Source: an uncultured Paludibaculum sp. (GTDB taxonomy: Bacteria > Acidobacteriota > Terriglobia > Bryobacterales > Bryobacteraceae). From it: a DNA stretch of 64,000 nucleotides. The DNA lies in assembly GCF_963665245.1 (NCBI RefSeq), contig NZ_OY762268.1, positions 620,001 to 684,000 on the forward strand, in the 5' to 3' direction. Position 1 is the first letter of the stretch. Every line of letters starts with the position of its first letter. Position numbers and translations under genes: made by a program. Below, piece by piece: positions 1 to 8,150 of the stretch. The notes under the pieces are model-generated. The model saw nothing but the letters and a program-made list of their open reading frames with translations. It ran no database searches and was not told the origin of the DNA.

Positions 1-462
1 CAGGATTCCAACGTGCCCCTGCTGAGCATCCGCCTGATGGAAGAGTACATCAACAGCCATTTGGCGCAAGAGCGCCTGATCGCATACCTCTCGAGCTTCT
101 TCGGAATCCTGGCGCTCGGCCTGGCCGCACTGGGGCTTTTCGGCGTGTTGGCCTGCGTGGTGACGCAGCGGACGGGGGAAATTGGCATCCGCATGGCGCT
201 GGGAGCACGGCGCGGAGACGTGGTCAGGATGGTCTTGCGCTTTACTCTCGTGCCGGTGGTGGCGGGCCTGGTCGTTGGAACCGTCGTGGCGTTTTCCTGG
301 GGGATCCTTCTCGGTAGTCTGTTTTACGGCATCGACACCTTCGATCTTGTGGCGGTGTCGCAATCGGTCGCCGTCCTGGTGGCCGCCGCGCTGCTTGCCG
401 CCGCCATCCCCGCGCGCCGGGCGATCCAAGTCGATCCGGTGGTGGCGCTGAGACACGAATGA
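1..462 (+). CDS. ADOP-type ABC permease, C-terminal part (5' end outside window)
   Basis: The reading frame is open from base 1, so the 5' end is missing and the GTG at 13 is probably an internal Val. The roughly 150 visible residues are an FtsX-like permease domain: a membrane segment (ILALGLAALGLFGVL), the cytoplasmic REIGIRMALGA-type signature (here GEIGIRMALGARRGDVVRM), two further hydrophobic segments, and the ending VDPVVALRHE. The next gene ends with an almost identical 150 residues, so the two are tandem paralogues of the acidobacterial duplicated orphan permease family, which lacks a linked ATPase. Such proteins are inner-membrane MacB/FtsX-like components. Their substrates are unknown. 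The stop is 7 bp before the next ATG. Confidence 0.9.
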   Translation, partial: QDSNVPLLSIRLMEEYINSHLAQERLIAYLSSFFGILALGLAALGLFGVLACVVTQRTGEIGIRMALGARRGDVVRMVLRFTLVPVVAGLVVGTVVAFSWGILLGSLFYGIDTFDLVAVSQSVAVLVAAALLAAAIPARRAIQVDPVVALRHE

Positions 463-469
463 GTAGCTC

Positions 470-2947
470 ATGATCACATTCGTCGACGATCTTCGATTTT
501 CGGCGCGGGCTCTCGCGAACACTCCCGGCTTCACATTGCTGGCCGTGGCCACACTCGCCTTGGGCATCGGTCTGACCGCGGCCTTCTTTAGTCTGGTCGA
601 TCAGCTCCTGCTGTGGTCAGTGCCGGCGCGCGACGCGAATCGCCTCGTGAAGATCGAAGGGGGCTACAGCCGCACGTATCCCTTCTTCGTAGCCTATCGC
701 GACCTCAACGACCTCTTCGACGGCGTTCTCGCCAGTAGCGACAATCTGGGTACCAGCTTTCGGCCCGCCAAGTCGCCGGGCGTGGAAACCGGCAAGGTGG
801 AATACGTCAGCGGCGGCTACTTCCAGGTCCTCGGCATTGGAGCCGCTGCCGGGCGAGTTCTCACGCCGCCGGACGATACGGCTGGCGCGCCACCGGCCGT
901 TGTCCTTTCCTACCGCTATTGGCGGCAGCGTTTTGCCGGGGACCCGCAGGTCATCGGCCAGCAGTTCTCGGTGAACACCTATCCGCTTGTGATTGTCGGT
1001 GTGGCGGAGAAAGATTTCGGCGGCTTGTTCAACGGCGACGAACCGGATGTCTTCATGGCCTTGGCGATGTACCCGGTGACGAACCGCGGCGCGGCACACA
1101 AATGGAACCTGACGCGCAATCCCTGGCTCACCTTGGTGGCACGCTTGAAGCCAGGTGTTTCCGTCGCGCAAGCTCAAGCGTCCATGCCGGCGCTGTGGGC
1201 GCGGGCGGTGGAAAAAGTCAATGACCGGGCCGTCAATGCGGCGATCCAGAACCATCGACTCGTGAAGGATGAATGCCGGCTCACTCTTGCCGCGCGTGAC
1301 GTCCTTTTCATCCGCAACGAGAAGTTTCTCGATCCGCTGAAAGCCATGGCCGCCGTATCCGTCCTGGTGCTACTAATGACCTGTGCGAACGTGGCGAATC
1401 TGCTGCTGGTGCGCGCCTCACGACGCTGGAAGCAGGCGGCCGTGCGCCTGGCGCTGGGTGCCACGCGCGGACGCTTGATCCGGCAGTTTCTCACCGAAAG
1501 CTTCCTGCTGGCTGCCGCCGGCAGCGCGCTGGGGCTTGGACTGGCCCATGCCGGCGTACGCGGTCTGGCCCATCTGAGTTTTCTGGGCCAGGATTTTCGT
1601 TTCCACTTGAGTCTCTTCGTTCTTGCCTCGGGTGCCGGCCTGACGCTGCTCACCACCTTCCTGTTCGGCCTAATTCCGGCGCTACGGGCCACGCGGATGA
1701 AACTGGCGGCGAGCCTGAACGAGCATGGTATGGCCAACGAGACACTCTCCCGTTCACTTCTCTCCAGATCTCTGATCGCCGGCCAAATCACCTTGTCCCT
1801 GGTGTTGCTGGTCGCCGCCAGCTTGTTTGGCCGCACGCTACGAAATCTTCAGTCGGTCGATCTCGGGTTTCAGCGCGAGAATGTTGCGATTCTCGAGATC
1901 GACCCCGCGAGTGTGGGCTATAGCGGGCAGAGTTTGCGTCTCTTCTACGATCAGGTCCTCGAGCGCACACGGACCCTTCCCGGCGTACGCTCGGCCTCTT
2001 TGGCGGGCATGACTCCGATCAGCAATCACATGCTCGGGCTCTTCAGTAGAGACGGCCAGACAATACGCAACATGGTCTACAATCCCGTCAGCTCCGGCTA
2101 CTTCACCACGCTGGGCATTCCGCTGCTGGCGGGCCGGGACTTCCGGCGCGAGGATGAGCCTGTCATGACACCCGGCGGCCGGAAGAAACACGACCAAGCC
2201 CAGGTTTGCATTGTGGACCAGTCACTGGCGCGCCAGCAGTTCGGGACGGCGAATGCCGTCGGGCGCCGCTTCTGCATCTCCGGCGACGATTGTTCGGCCG
2301 GCAGAGGCATTGAGGTGATCGGCGTGGTGAAGGATGTGCACCACATTGAAATCACCGGCCCTGACCCGGTTGGGACCATCTACGAGCCCAGTTGGTCGAA
2401 CGGCGCCGAGAGGCGCTGGCTGGCGGTGCGGTTCGACGGCAACGCTGCTCCGGTGATCGCGAGAATTCGCCGTGCGCTCCAGGACCAGGATCCCAATGTC
2501 CCCGTCATGAACGTTCGCCTGCTGGAAGACTACATCAACCGCCGTTTGGCGCGCGAGCGCCTGATTGCATACCTCTCTGGTTTCTTCGGAATCCTGGCGC
2601 TCGGCCTGGCTGCGCTGGGGCTCTCCGGTGTGCTCTCGAGCGTGGTGGCGCAACGGACGAGGGAAATCGGCATCCGCATGGCGCTTGGAGCCCAGCGCGG
2701 AGACGTCGTCAGGATGATTGTGCGCTTCTGTCTCGTGCCCGTGGTGGCGGGACTGGTCAGTGGGGCCGTCGCGGCATCTTCCTGGGGCCTCTTCCTCGGC
2801 AGCCTGATCTACGGCATCGACACCTTCGATCTTGTGGCGGTGTCGCAATCCGTCGCCGTGCTGGTGGCCGCCGCGCTGTTTGCTGCCACCATTCCCGCGC
2901 GCCGGGCGATCCAAGTCGATCCGGTGGTGGCGCTGAGGCACGAATGA
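470..2947 (+). CDS. ADOP family permease (MacB_PCD + FtsX, twice)
   Basis: 825 residues, a usual length for the acidobacterial duplicated orphan permease family. An N-terminal membrane anchor (TLLAVATLALGIGLTAAFFSLVD) leads into a MacB-type periplasmic domain, then an FtsX core around residues 280-410 with the VRLALGATRGRLIRQF signature. A second MacB-like domain follows, and a second FtsX core at about 680-825 with REIGIRMALGAQRGDVVRM. There is no ATPase domain here or next door, which is typical of the family. It follows the upstream paralogue by 7 bp and is probably co-transcribed with it. The ATG at 470 has only a weak ribosome site (GAGTAGCTC). Family assignment is firm; the transported substrate is unknown. 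Confidence 0.93.
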   Translation: MITFVDDLRFSARALANTPGFTLLAVATLALGIGLTAAFFSLVDQLLLWSVPARDANRLVKIEGGYSRTYPFFVAYRDLNDLFDGVLASSDNLGTSFRPAKSPGVETGKVEYVSGGYFQVLGIGAAAGRVLTPPDDTAGAPPAVVLSYRYWRQRFAGDPQVIGQQFSVNTYPLVIVGVAEKDFGGLFNGDEPDVFMALAMYPVTNRGAAHKWNLTRNPWLTLVARLKPGVSVAQAQASMPALWARAVEKVNDRAVNAAIQNHRLVKDECRLTLAARDVLFIRNEKFLDPLKAMAAVSVLVLLMTCANVANLLLVRASRRWKQAAVRLALGATRGRLIRQFLTESFLLAAAGSALGLGLAHAGVRGLAHLSFLGQDFRFHLSLFVLASGAGLTLLTTFLFGLIPALRATRMKLAASLNEHGMANETLSRSLLSRSLIAGQITLSLVLLVAASLFGRTLRNLQSVDLGFQRENVAILEIDPASVGYSGQSLRLFYDQVLERTRTLPGVRSASLAGMTPISNHMLGLFSRDGQTIRNMVYNPVSSGYFTTLGIPLLAGRDFRREDEPVMTPGGRKKHDQAQVCIVDQSLARQQFGTANAVGRRFCISGDDCSAGRGIEVIGVVKDVHHIEITGPDPVGTIYEPSWSNGAERRWLAVRFDGNAAPVIARIRRALQDQDPNVPVMNVRLLEDYINRRLARERLIAYLSGFFGILALGLAALGLSGVLSSVVAQRTREIGIRMALGAQRGDVVRMIVRFCLVPVVAGLVSGAVAASSWGLFLGSLIYGIDTFDLVAVSQSVAVLVAAALFAATIPARRAIQVDPVVALRHE

Positions 2948-3074
2948 GCGCAGCCCGAGTTCCAAAGGGAATGTCAAGGAAACCGGGATGCCCAGTGGTA
3001 TGTCACTCCCGCATTTGCCTGGAAAATATCGATCCTCAGCTCTACTGAACTAGTCAGAACGCCTCGCTCCGCCC

Positions 3075-3530
3075 GATTCCTTGCGCCTGGCGCGACGCAT
3101 CACCCCACCCAACGAGGAATCGACCGGCCCGTGGTGTTCCGCTCCCGCCACGACCGACTCACGTACCTGCGATTGTTGCGCGAGCAGGCCACGCTCAGCG
3201 AACTCCCCATCTTGGCTTATCACCTGGTGTCCAGTCACCTACACTTGATTGCCGTGCCCACGAGGTACCTGTACTCACCGAAGTGATGCAGCGCGTCCAC
3301 GGCCAGTACGCTCAGTATTTGAAATTTGAATATTCGCAGAGGCCGCCGCGCACACTTGTGGCAGAACCGGTTCAACTCGTGCCCGCCGGGTACCACGCAT
3401 CTTTGGACGGCCTTGCGCTAGGTGGAAGTGAATCCGGTTCGTGCCGTACTTGTGCAGGAGCCGCAGTGCTATGCCAGGCCCGCCCGCTCGTTGCCACTCG
3501 CGGTTCGCAACATGGCGGGGACCCCTCCCT
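3075..3530 (+). pseudogene. REP-associated (RayT/IS200-like, HUH) transposase, decayed
   Basis: Three-frame reading recovers a transposase of the Y1/HUH (COG1943) type in pieces. Frame one reads RFLAPGATHHPTQRG, then FRSRHDRLTYLRLLREQA, then the HUH motif SHLHLIAVP (usually NHVHLL), and stops at 3284. The next frame starts at 3287 and gives HGQYAQYLKFEY, which holds the likely catalytic Tyr. A further shift gives LWQNRFNSCP and, after an in-frame TAG, VEVNPVRAVLV, the usual family tail. At least two frameshifts and two stops make it non-functional, and no start codon with a ribosome site is visible. The order of motifs matches the family, so identification is solid despite decay. Confidence 0.8.
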
Positions 3531-3726
3531 GACGGTCGGGGTTCGTAGCGGGTGCCCTGCGCAGCGGCACTATAGGGGCAGGCGGTGCAGGCGGCATCGG
3601 GCGCTTGCCGGCGGTGCTCGCCACCCCCGCTCGTTTTTCCGGCCTGCGGCCACAGCCAGACGGGCCCTCCCACCGGCGTTGACGGTAAGCGGCAGAGGGA
3701 CTGCGGAAGCAGCTCTTTGGAAGGTC

Positions 3727-3742
3727 GCCGGAGATGAGGGCT
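3727..3742. repeat. Left target-site duplication of the ISNCY element
   Basis: GCCGGAGATGAGGGCT directly abuts the left inverted repeat at 3743 and recurs exactly at 5626-5641 beyond the right inverted repeat. Sixteen matching bases at both junctions are best explained as a long target duplication. Confidence 0.85.
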
Positions 3743-5625
3743 GTCAACGCAAAGTAGAAATGTCCTATTCTCCGCAAAGTAGAAATGTCCGGTTTTGGCC
3801 GGGCGGGAGAAGTGTGCGTGGTAGTCTGGGCGGGCCGGTGAAGCGGAGACGGGCTCTGCTGGCGAGCAACCCGATCGAGGAATAGCCGGCCGGAACTCAT
3901 CGCCGACGATGGGTAGAGCGTGGCCCTCCCGACACGTTCTTCTACCTGGGCTCGGGGCCGACCGTCGGGAGGCGGCACGGTCCCGCCCCAGGGTTTGGTT
4001 CGACCCCATCGGAGCGATAGATTCCGCCATGCCTTGGAAAACGCGGGCTGGGCGCCTGATGTGGTTCTTTGCAGCCACAGCAGAGCAGTGGCGGAGAAGG
4101 GATCGTCGCAAACTCTCCTGAACGAGCAAACACCCCGGCCTACCGGCTGGGCGGGCGGAGAGTTTCCCGGTACAGGGCGAACCTTGCCTTCCCGCCATCG
4201 CCCCAGCCCCGTGCGGATCGTCATTGCGGCTCCTCGCGTCTGCTGCCGGAGCCTTGCGCCGCCTGCCAGATCTTGGGCGCCTTCTTCAGGTCGAAGTTCT
4301 GGTTCCACGCGCTCTTCTGAGCCGGCTTTCCTGGTGCTTTGCTCTGCGCCGCCTGGACAGACTTCACCTTCGGCCTCTGCTCGCATCGCTCCACCCTGAG
4401 GTACCGTCCGCGGAAGCAGGCGGCGACCGAACCGTCCCGCCGCTGCTCGACCCGGATGAATGCGCCCCGGAGTCCGGCGGAAATGTCCTGCCGCAAGATC
4501 CGGTAGATTTTGCTGTCCAACGGGAAGGTGTAATTGGAATTCACTTTGCGCTGCTCCACGTGGCTCAGAATCGCGGCCAGATCGTGCTGCTTCTCCAACG
4601 GCCGGTGGGCATCGTCGGGATGTGCCGGCACCACCGCCAGTGCCGCGTTGACCCACGGCAGGAACTCAGTTTCCAGGTAGTGGTTGGCTCCCTCCAAGGT
4701 CGTTACCCCAGCCACTCGCAAGCCCTTCACCAGCCGGTCCTGCGCCGTCAAAAACCCCCGCTCCACCCGCCCTTTCGCCTGAGGGCTGTGCGCCGCGATC
4801 CAGGTGATGCCCAGCTCCTGCAGCGCCCGGCCGATCTGCGTCGGCGGCAACTCCTCCCGGCTCTTGCCTAACCGACTGCCGTCCCGTTTCGTCTTCTCGG
4901 CGGTCTGAAAGATCGACGCTTTGTCGGTGTAGAAAGCCAACGGTCGTCCGTGCTGCTTCAGGTAGCGCTCCAGATGGTTCATGTTTTCCAACGTGGAATC
5001 GCTGGCTACGAATCGAGCGAACCAACGGCTGGTCGCATCATCGATCATGTTGATCAGCAGAACCTCTTCCCCCCGGCCCTCCAGCCAGTCGTGATCGCTG
5101 GTGTCCCACTGCACCAACTCGCCATACCGACTCCGGCGCGGCCGCCACTCGTGTACCTTCTCGATGCGTTGTTTGTGCGCTCGCCATAACTTGGCCTTGA
5201 TCATCCACTGCCGAACTGTCTCCCGGCTCACCTCGATGCCGTGCTCCTTGGCCAGGTACTCCGCCGCCAGCGTCGGTCCAAAGCCCCGGTACACTGGCCG
5301 CGACAGGATGGCCACCGCTTCCTGTTCGGTGTCAGCGCTGAGCTTGTGATTCGACGGCAGCCCTCGCAACCCGTGAGCTACGACCTTGTCGCCCCGCCGC
5401 TTTAGCTCTCGCAGCAACCGCCTCACGTGCCGTTCTGTGATCCCAAGTTCTTCGGCTGCCTGCTGCTGCGTGATCAACCTCTTCTTCGCCTTCTTCAGGG
5501 CCACCAGGCGGTCCCGCTCGGCTTGCGTCATCAGTAGTTGTCCTTCTGCCACATCCCCAGCCTGCAGGCCGTCAATAGGACATTTCTACTTTGCTCAAAT
5601 AGGACATTCTCACTTTGCGGCGACA
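3743..5625. mobile_element. ISNCY (IS1202-like) insertion sequence, complete, 1883 bp
   Basis: The ends are imperfect 24-bp inverted repeats. The left one is 3743-3766, starting TGTCAACGCAAAGTAGAA. The right one is 5602-5625, ending CACTTTGCGGCGACA. They match at 20 of 24 positions and are bounded by the 16-bp duplication. Each end carries a second copy of the AAAGTAGAAATGTCC core: left at about 3775-3790, right at about 5578-5592. Those are plausible transposase-binding sites. The element carries one transposase gene on the minus strand. The interval from about 3795 to 4220 has only antisense or overlapping ORFs and I see no passenger gene in it. The intact ends, intact transposase and perfect duplication suggest a recent insertion. 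Confidence 0.88.
4221..5552 (-). CDS. ISNCY family DDE transposase
   Basis: 443 residues. The N-terminus has a helix-turn-helix (ITQQQAAEELGITERHVRRLLRELK), followed by a second DNA-binding helical segment with SRETVRQWMIKAKLW, then an rve-type catalytic core. The acidic triad is visible: Asp in LVQWDTSDHDWLEG, Asp in LAFYTDKASIF and Glu in AKGRVERGFLTAQDR. The C-terminus is basic and ends in KIWQAAQGSGSRREEPQ. This layout is that of the transposases listed as ISNCY/IS1202-like. It lies inside matching inverted repeats, and nothing in it looks broken. The start ATG at 5552 is the first in-frame Met; MTQAERDRL, seven codons later, is an alternative. Confidence 0.9.
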   Translation of the reverse strand: MAEGQLLMTQAERDRLVALKKAKKRLITQQQAAEELGITERHVRRLLRELKRRGDKVVAHGLRGLPSNHKLSADTEQEAVAILSRPVYRGFGPTLAAEYLAKEHGIEVSRETVRQWMIKAKLWRAHKQRIEKVHEWRPRRSRYGELVQWDTSDHDWLEGRGEEVLLINMIDDATSRWFARFVASDSTLENMNHLERYLKQHGRPLAFYTDKASIFQTAEKTKRDGSRLGKSREELPPTQIGRALQELGITWIAAHSPQAKGRVERGFLTAQDRLVKGLRVAGVTTLEGANHYLETEFLPWVNAALAVVPAHPDDAHRPLEKQHDLAAILSHVEQRKVNSNYTFPLDSKIYRILRQDISAGLRGAFIRVEQRRDGSVAACFRGRYLRVERCEQRPKVKSVQAAQSKAPGKPAQKSAWNQNFDLKKAPKIWQAAQGSGSRREEPQ

Positions 5626-5641
5626 GCCGGAGATGAGGGCT
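5626..5641. repeat. Right target-site duplication of the ISNCY element
   Basis: Second copy of GCCGGAGATGAGGGCT, directly after the right inverted repeat. Its last T is also the first base of the TTGACA of the downstream promoter. Confidence 0.85.
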
Positions 5642-5676
5642 TGACAGTCTTGCATAGGTGTTATAAATTTTAACAC
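5641..5676 (+). promoter_or_regulatory. Promoter with BlaI-type operator for the blaI-blaR1-like operon
   Basis: A consensus -35 (TTGACA, 5641-5646) and a -10-like TATAAA (5662-5667, 15-bp spacer; TAAATT two bases on gives 17) lie inside an AT-rich island unlike the surrounding GC-rich DNA. Overlapping the -10 is an inverted repeat, GTGTTA-N7-TAACAC (5658-5676), with a further TTTAACAC half-site at 5684-5691 just inside the gene. The position suits autorepression by the BlaI-like product. A start about 7 bases after the -10 would put the ATG at 5681 within a few bases of the mRNA 5' end, and no Shine-Dalgarno is visible, so the message may be leaderless. Confidence 0.65.
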
Positions 5677-5680
5677 TAGA

Positions 5681-6076
5681 ATGTTTAACACTCGCGGGCG
5701 GCGAAACGCGCTCACTCCTCTTGAGCAGTTCCTCATGGACTACGTGTGGGCGCATCCGGATTGCACGGCGGAGCTGTGCCGCGAGGGTGTCGCGGACCAG
5801 CGGGTGCTCAAGGATTCGACTATTCGCACGATTCTGCGGAACCTGGAAGAAAAGGGCTACATCGAGCACACCGTGCAGGGACGGACGTTCGTGTACCGCG
5901 CCGTCGATACTCCGCGCAACGTGGCCGTGGAGGCCGCCCGACAACTCATCGATCGTTTCTGCGGCGGCTCTGTCGAGGAGTTGCTCGTTGGCCTGGTGGA
6001 CAATCGGGTGCTCAAGCCGGCTGAGCTCCAGCGGCTTGCGGAAAAGATTGCATCGCGCAAGGAGAAGAAAGCATGA
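5681..6076 (+). CDS. BlaI/MecI/CopY family transcriptional repressor
   Basis: 131 residues, normal for the family. A winged helix-turn-helix fills the N-terminal half: LTPLEQFLMDYVWAHPDCTAELC, then STIRTILRNLEEKGYIEHTVQGRTFVYRAV, the recognition helix and wing. The C-terminal part (VAVEAARQLIDRFCGGSVEELLVGLVDN...LKPAELQRLAEKIASRKEKK) is the dimerisation and cleavage-prone region. Known members repress their own operon and are inactivated by the partner M56 metallopeptidase. Here the partner overlaps the stop codon (ATGA). The promoter carries a palindrome over the -10, consistent with autoregulation. Acidobacterial genomes usually carry many such pairs, so a role in beta-lactam resistance should not be assumed. 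Confidence 0.92.
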   Translation: MFNTRGRRNALTPLEQFLMDYVWAHPDCTAELCREGVADQRVLKDSTIRTILRNLEEKGYIEHTVQGRTFVYRAVDTPRNVAVEAARQLIDRFCGGSVEELLVGLVDNRVLKPAELQRLAEKIASRKEKKA

Positions 6077-8073
6077 TCACCGGAAGTTTCCTGATCGAAT
6101 GGGCGATTCGCTCTTCCGTTCTCATCGGCTCCGGAGCAGTCCTCCTGTGGCTGCTGCGCGTGAAGGATCCGTCGATCCGGCTGGCCGCCTGTATCGCGGC
6201 TGTGTGCGGCTCCCTGGCCATGCCATGGCTCGGCGCGGCGTTTCCGAAGCTGCCGGTGGTTGTCATGCAGGCTCCGGCTGTTGCCACTTTGAATCCCACC
6301 GCACCGATACACGGCGCTGCTTCCGGTGACAGGCCAGCGCATCAGACGCACGATGGCGTTTCGATGACAGGGAGGGACTGGAGCCACTCCGTTGAAGGCG
6401 CGCTGGGAGCCCGTCACTTACGTTCCGGGACCGGGCCAGGCAGGGCGGCTTCACCCGCTTGGGCGGCCGGCAGAGCCATGCGGGACTCCGCTGAAGACGC
6501 GCGTAGCCCGTCGCTGACGCTCTGGGACGGGGACGGGGGTGCGGCTTCGTCCGGTTTGGCGGCCCGCGGAGCTATGCGGGACTCCCTGGTGGGTTTGTAT
6601 GCGCTGATTGCAGGACTGCTGCTGCTCCGTCTTGGCATGGGCCTGCTGCTCGCACGCAAGCTCAGGCTCCAGAGCCGCGCCACGGAGCTCACGGCTGGAG
6701 GAGCCGAGGTTCGCGAATCCCTGAGTGTCACATCGCCGGTCACCGTCGGGCTGGCCCGTCCGGTGATCCTGCTGCCGGCGGACTGGCGGGCATGGGGCCC
6801 GGCCAAGTTGGACGCCGTGCTCGCCCATGAGCAGTCCCATGTGCGCCGCAAGGATCCCGCTGTTCAGTTTCTATCCGCGATGCATCGCGCGCTGCTCTGG
6901 CACAGTCCTTTGAGCTGGGCGCTACACCGGAACATCGTCCGGCTGGCGGAGGACGTGAGCGATGACGCTGCGGTGGCGGCCACGCGCGACAGGACCTCGT
7001 ATGCCGAGATGCTGCTGGAGTTCATGCAGGGTGGAGTCCGAGTGAACTGGCACGGTGCGGCGATGGCGCGCTACGGCAGCGCGGACGCTCGCATCCATCG
7101 AATCCTGAACAGCACGATCCTGTCCACAGGACTTACGCGAGGCGCCGTCGCGGTCATCTGCCTGCTGGCCGTTCCCCTGGCCTACGTGACGGCGGCGGCG
7201 ATCCCGTCGCGTGCGGTTCGCGCCGTCTCCAATACGTCGGTGGCCGCAGGCTCGGTGGCCGCGATGGCCTCTGCTGGCCCGAGCACGGTGGCGGAGGACG
7301 CACAGGGGACCGTTGCACAAACGTCCGCAACGTCTTCCAGCGCGGGGCACGCGCGTTCGGAAGGCGCCTATCGGCGCTACATCATTGTCCTGGGCGATAC
7401 GCAAAGCGGATCCTGGGATTCCAGCGATCCAGTGAATCCGGAGACGTTGCGTTCCCGATTCGGCCGTCGATTCGCCTGGTTCCGGCAGGGGGGCGCCGAG
7501 CATGTGGTCACTGACGCGGGCGTTCTGCAGGACATCGAACGGGCGATGGAGCCACAGAAGAAGGTGAACGCGCAACAGGACCAGGTGAACCGGCTCCAGT
7601 CCACGGTAAACGGCCTGCAGGGGAAGGTGAACGCCCAGCAGAATGATGTCAATGGGGTTCAGGACAAAGTCAACGCGCAACAGGCCAAGGTGAATGCCGC
7701 GCAATCGATGGCGAACAAGCGGCAGGATCTGCTCAACCGCATCCACGATGCCGGTTCTCGCGACAACAACGAGGCCGCCGCCAGGAAGTTGGAAGCTCTT
7801 CTGAAGGAATTGCGTGCAACGCCCGATTCGTCCGGCCAGGACGAGGTGAACCGTCTGCAGTCGAAGGTGAATGAGGAGCAGGGCCGGGTGAACGGGCTGC
7901 AGGGCAAGGTCAACGCGGAGCAGGACAAGGTGAACGCCGAACAGCAGAAAGTGAACGTCGAGCAAGGGAAGGTGAATGAGGTACAGAGGCGGGTCTCCGC
8001 GGAGTTCAATACGCGGATTCAGGAGATCTTCGATTCGGCGATTCGGCGTGGCTTAACGAAGTCTGTCCAGTGA
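6073..8073 (+). CDS. BlaR1-like M56 metallopeptidase with long heptad-repeat tail
   Basis: 666 residues. Two N-terminal membrane segments lie at about residues 7-60. An Ala/Gly/Ser-rich insertion (about 75-180) contains two related copies ending in AMRDS. A third membrane segment (LIAGLLLLRLGMGLLLA) follows, then the M56 catalytic region with the zinc motif HEQSH at 252-256. The fourth membrane segment is at about 357-377. No penicillin-binding sensor domain follows. Instead, residues about 490-640 are heptads of the form VNxxQxx, roughly 15 copies in two blocks, with V at a and L/V/Q/E at d, predicting a long extracytoplasmic coiled coil. By family logic it senses a signal and triggers cleavage of the BlaI-like repressor whose gene it overlaps by 4 bp. 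Confidence 0.88.
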   Translation: MITGSFLIEWAIRSSVLIGSGAVLLWLLRVKDPSIRLAACIAAVCGSLAMPWLGAAFPKLPVVVMQAPAVATLNPTAPIHGAASGDRPAHQTHDGVSMTGRDWSHSVEGALGARHLRSGTGPGRAASPAWAAGRAMRDSAEDARSPSLTLWDGDGGAASSGLAARGAMRDSLVGLYALIAGLLLLRLGMGLLLARKLRLQSRATELTAGGAEVRESLSVTSPVTVGLARPVILLPADWRAWGPAKLDAVLAHEQSHVRRKDPAVQFLSAMHRALLWHSPLSWALHRNIVRLAEDVSDDAAVAATRDRTSYAEMLLEFMQGGVRVNWHGAAMARYGSADARIHRILNSTILSTGLTRGAVAVICLLAVPLAYVTAAAIPSRAVRAVSNTSVAAGSVAAMASAGPSTVAEDAQGTVAQTSATSSSAGHARSEGAYRRYIIVLGDTQSGSWDSSDPVNPETLRSRFGRRFAWFRQGGAEHVVTDAGVLQDIERAMEPQKKVNAQQDQVNRLQSTVNGLQGKVNAQQNDVNGVQDKVNAQQAKVNAAQSMANKRQDLLNRIHDAGSRDNNEAAARKLEALLKELRATPDSSGQDEVNRLQSKVNEEQGRVNGLQGKVNAEQDKVNAEQQKVNVEQGKVNEVQRRVSAEFNTRIQEIFDSAIRRGLTKSVQ

Positions 8074-8111
8074 CAGGTCCGTTCGGAAGATCGGACTTGC
8101 GGCTGTGCCAC

Positions 8112-8131
8112 GCGGCTGGCGTGCCAGCCGT
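8112..8131. repeat. 20-bp direct repeat with palindrome, left of the IS701-like element
   Basis: Contains the palindrome-like GGCTGGCGTGCCAGCC. The same 20 bases, in the same orientation, occur at 10020-10039, immediately outside the right end of the element. Either a long target duplication or two genomic copies of a REP-like palindrome. Confidence 0.75.
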
Positions 8132-8150
8132 CTGGAGTTTCTACATTCTT

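Noticed and set aside
3469..4656. A 395-codon minus-strand frame across the IS left half
   Set aside because: It overlaps the transposase in another frame, crosses the IS boundary at 3743 and the RayT relic, and has no family motifs; it is a high-GC shadow frame.
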